Under the pieces are notes generated by a model. The model ran no database searches and was not told where the DNA came from. It worked only from the letters and a program-made list of their open reading frames with translations. From Chitinophaga filiformis (lineage in GTDB: Bacteria > Bacteroidota > Bacteroidia > Chitinophagales > Chitinophagaceae), in assembly GCF_023100805.1 (NCBI RefSeq), contig NZ_CP095855.1:6613001-6677000 (forward strand): a DNA stretch of 64,000 nucleotides, given 5' to 3'. Below are positions 61,555 to 64,000 of the stretch, piece after piece; the first letter of the stretch is position 1, and the number at the start of each line of letters is the position of its first letter. The position numbers were made by a program, and so were the translations under genes.

Positions 61555-64000
61555 TTATAATTTATAATAGATACTCTTTGTAACTGTTGATGTGACTTTG
61601 TTGATACCTGGCAAACGATACTGCAGTTCTACCGGATAATAAATATTACCCTGCAGATCCGGGAAGGTGTGCAGCAGGAGATTACCTGCCGGTGTAGTGC
61701 TGGTACCGTTGGTATACAGCCTGCCCGCTTTCGCATTCAGGTCCATATAATCCTCATGTGCTACATAAGGTACGTAGTACATGAAGCGGCATTGACCAGG
61801 CCTTACAGGCGCAATTCCATCACTCACGTTATTGCTTTCCAGCTGGTAATAGTTATTATCGTTGTTGTACAGGCGTACCGCTTCCAGTGGTGGTAAACCT
61901 CCGGTAGTAGTTACATCGCGGGCAAGGGTCATGGATGGTGCAAACGGATAACCATTATAGAGCAATGGCATTACCTGGTTCTGCAGCCATTCATTGTTGG
62001 TACCCGCTTTCAGCAGTATGAGCGGTTTGGTAGAGAATGTCGCATCGCCACTTACATCAAACCTGTCAAATGTTTCCTGGGTATTAAAGCTGGTACCGAT
62101 CACAGTTACATAACCGATAGCGATATCAAAGAGATCTTTAGAACCGGTAACATTATTCATCTTCTCAGCAAAGGTGCCGTACCTGCTGGTGCGGAAATTG
62201 TATGAGATGACCTCTTTATCTGCTTCAGAATTAGCATTGCCTTTCAGGGCGGTCTGTGTAAGAGTGGTGCTATCGCCGTCTTCTCCTACTGTGGTCTTGG
62301 CGTTCTTCGTTACGTTGTTGGCCGCGTTTTCCAGCGACAGGGAAGAACGGACAATATTATAGGTATAGATCGTTTCCTTTGACAGGTCAGCAGGGATATC
62401 AAAGTTTACCTGTGCTGCAGCTTCATCATAAGATACGCTCGTAGTGGCTACCTGTTTCTGTGCGGAAGTGAAGGCCGCTGTAATGCTGTAGCTCTCGCCT
62501 TTGTCGTCTGTTTTCCGGAACAGCTTCGGCTGACCGTATTTCAGTTTGAGATATCCTTTATTGTATTCACCCGGGAAGAAGTTGTACTGGTTCCTTACAG
62601 GATAAGCATATACTACGTTTTCCCAGCTGATGGTCTTAGGCTCTTCGCCGGTAGTGAATGTGCTGGATTTTGTTTCATAGTCGATGTTCCTGCCGTCGCT
62701 CTTCAACGCATCCCAGCTGGCGCCGTTCTGTTTCTCAAAATGGACTTTAGCCCCGGCCGTCAGTTTGGTTAATCCAGGCAGGATGTCGCGCTGATTGAGG
62801 GTTGCCGACATACCATCAGGATTTACAACAATTGCTCCTGTGATAGGCGTCTTATCGTTCATCAGTGTTACTTCATCCAGTTTCACACGGTAAGTAGCTA
62901 CCTGGTCAAGTTCATTCATCATAGAGAAAGGTTTCTCGATCGCCAGGTTGAAGGCTACCTGCGGAGAAGAGAAGACACTGACATCGTTGCCCTGGTCGTC
63001 AGGTTTGATGTCGCTGATCACTTCTACGTTTATCTCTTTCGCACCCACTATTTCACATTGAGAACCCAGTTCTACTTTAATATTTGCAGTTCCTTTCACC
63101 AAACCACCAAGCACAGAATATTTCACACCCGCCATACCCCTGAACCAGGATGGATTAGGTAATTTCGCCTGTACCAATATGGCTGCGGATAACTTAGCAA
63201 TATCAAATGAGCGCTTCTTTCCCAGTACTTTCACACGGATGCCCACGTTCCCTTTGAGATAAGCGTATGCCTGTCCGGATGCATACCATCCGTTAAAACC
63301 GATAATGCTGTTGCTGCCCTTACATCTTGCCTCTCCGTAGTTACGCAGCAGGATATCGGCGCCTGCACCTATTGCAAATTCACCATATATACCATAATCA
63401 AATGAGAAGCCTGCCTTGAAGTGTGCACCAAAGCCAAACCCTTTACCGGTGCTCATGGTGTTTTCCATGGCCATGAAATTGGTATTGACATTATCAAACA
63501 CTTCGCTTACTTCCACAGGCACCGGTGGCATATCTTCCACTTTTGACCCCATCATAAAGTAGCTGCTCACTTCCGCTACTCCTGCAATGGAGAGCGCGTT
63601 CATCTGCGAAGGACGGCCTATATAGAGGTACCAGTCATCCTTGCCTACATGCAATACCGATTCGCCTACCAGTCCGCGTTCATGCGCACCTTTCACGATA
63701 CCGGCAATGTTGACATAGGTTTTTATGCTGGCGTCAAATGAACTGTTCACGTTGTCAAACCGCATCTTAAACTGTACCCATACCGGGGCCGATTCATCTT
63801 CTTTCGCTTCGTTCTTGCTCTTCGCTTTTACAACCTGGTGCATGACATACCCGGCACCGTCAAACTGTGCATAACGGAAACCTCCGTTCGTACCGAACTG
63901 TACTTCCAGCGCCAGGTTGGCATTGATCACGACATCCGTTGAAAGCGCCAATGTCACACCACCCATGAAACCAAGTCCCGCATCTTTTGATGGTACATAT
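61555..64000 (-). CDS. C-terminal part of a very large beta-rich protein (cut by the window)
   Basis: The visible 814 codons of an open frame that continues beyond 64000; codons before the internal ATG at 63966 read YVPSKDAGLGF, so that ATG is not the start. Landmarks: ...SSYFMMGSKVEDMPPVP, GFGFGAHFKAGFSFDYGIYGEFAIGAGADILLRNYG (glycine/aromatic-rich strands), then Ig-like and other beta segments to SIYYKL. No recognised enzyme motif in the visible part. It belongs to the head of the operon that encodes the Fn3-like, barrel and toxin-like proteins; such neighbouring giant proteins of Bacteroidota are usually surface or export proteins. Function unknown. Confidence 0.8.
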   Translation of the reverse strand, partial: YVPSKDAGLGFMGGVTLALSTDVVINANLALEVQFGTNGGFRYAQFDGAGYVMHQVVKAKSKNEAKEDESAPVWVQFKMRFDNVNSSFDASIKTYVNIAGIVKGAHERGLVGESVLHVGKDDWYLYIGRPSQMNALSIAGVAEVSSYFMMGSKVEDMPPVPVEVSEVFDNVNTNFMAMENTMSTGKGFGFGAHFKAGFSFDYGIYGEFAIGAGADILLRNYGEARCKGSNSIIGFNGWYASGQAYAYLKGNVGIRVKVLGKKRSFDIAKLSAAILVQAKLPNPSWFRGMAGVKYSVLGGLVKGTANIKVELGSQCEIVGAKEINVEVISDIKPDDQGNDVSVFSSPQVAFNLAIEKPFSMMNELDQVATYRVKLDEVTLMNDKTPITGAIVVNPDGMSATLNQRDILPGLTKLTAGAKVHFEKQNGASWDALKSDGRNIDYETKSSTFTTGEEPKTISWENVVYAYPVRNQYNFFPGEYNKGYLKLKYGQPKLFRKTDDKGESYSITAAFTSAQKQVATTSVSYDEAAAQVNFDIPADLSKETIYTYNIVRSSLSLENAANNVTKNAKTTVGEDGDSTTLTQTALKGNANSEADKEVISYNFRTSRYGTFAEKMNNVTGSKDLFDIAIGYVTVIGTSFNTQETFDRFDVSGDATFSTKPLILLKAGTNNEWLQNQVMPLLYNGYPFAPSMTLARDVTTTGGLPPLEAVRLYNNDNNYYQLESNNVSDGIAPVRPGQCRFMYYVPYVAHEDYMDLNAKAGRLYTNGTSTTPAGNLLLHTFPDLQGNIYYPVELQYRLPGINKVTSTVTKSIYYKL

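Overview
The window reads as chromosome of a Bacteroidota bacterium, most likely a Chitinophaga-type soil member of the Chitinophagaceae. The evidence is the gene content: type IX secretion (T9SS) C-terminal sorting domains, a secreted GH81 beta-1,3-glucanase, many Bacteroidota-style lipoproteins and AraC/Crp/HxlR/MarR regulators, a TANFOR-domain giant protein, and promoters matching the Bacteroidota TAnnTTTG -7 element instead of E. coli-like -10 boxes. Genus assignment is inference.

Region by region. (1) 1-4380 is AT-richer and partly decayed: an RRM protein, the frameshifted tail of an AAA ATPase, an HxlR regulator facing a DoxX-like/DsbA-FrnE-like/SDR redox cluster, and a broken second SDR. 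It ends at two tandem tRNA-Ser 3'-half copies beside an intact tRNA-Ser(UGA) at 4661-4745, so it may be the end of an old integrated island. (2) 4.9-22.4 kb is ordinary accessory chromosome: a CHU_C-type secreted protein, MerC, SDR plus Crp regulator, a divergent alpha/beta hydrolase and GlxA-type regulator, an HtrA-like protease, a TolB-like propeller, a GH15 enzyme, a BSP-type metallopeptidase lipoprotein, patatin, and an amidohydrolase. (3) 22.7-34.2 kb holds the GH81 glucanase with an unusual carbohydrate-binding insertion, a 1317-residue amidase-caspase-SGNH fusion, a serine hydrolase and a lipoprotein. (4) 34.5-44.9 kb is regulatory and efflux: two divergent AraC genes, then MarR, AraC and an MFP-RND-OMF drug-efflux operon; the MarR palindrome TTAGCCGGCTAA occurs on both sides of its gene. 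(5) 45-50.7 kb: MutS2-like ATPase without Smr domain, MsrA, and three tandem paralogues with different C-terminal tails. (6) 50.8-64.0 kb is one long minus-strand cluster: a large protein cut by the window edge, an Fn3-like protein, an outer-membrane beta-barrel, a ~2070-residue TANFOR protein with zincin, autoprocessing-like cysteine protease and C-terminal deaminase-like domains, then a SUKH immunity protein.

The two most striking items are the polymorphic toxin/immunity locus at 50.8-64 kb, whose co-transcribed barrel and Fn3 proteins suggest a dedicated export or display apparatus, and the amidase-caspase-SGNH protein at 26.8-30.7 kb. Intergenic hairpins sit at nearly every convergent gene junction and probably act as shared terminators. 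No CRISPR array, rRNA, complete insertion sequence or riboswitch was recognised. All family assignments come from reading motifs by eye, with no database search.
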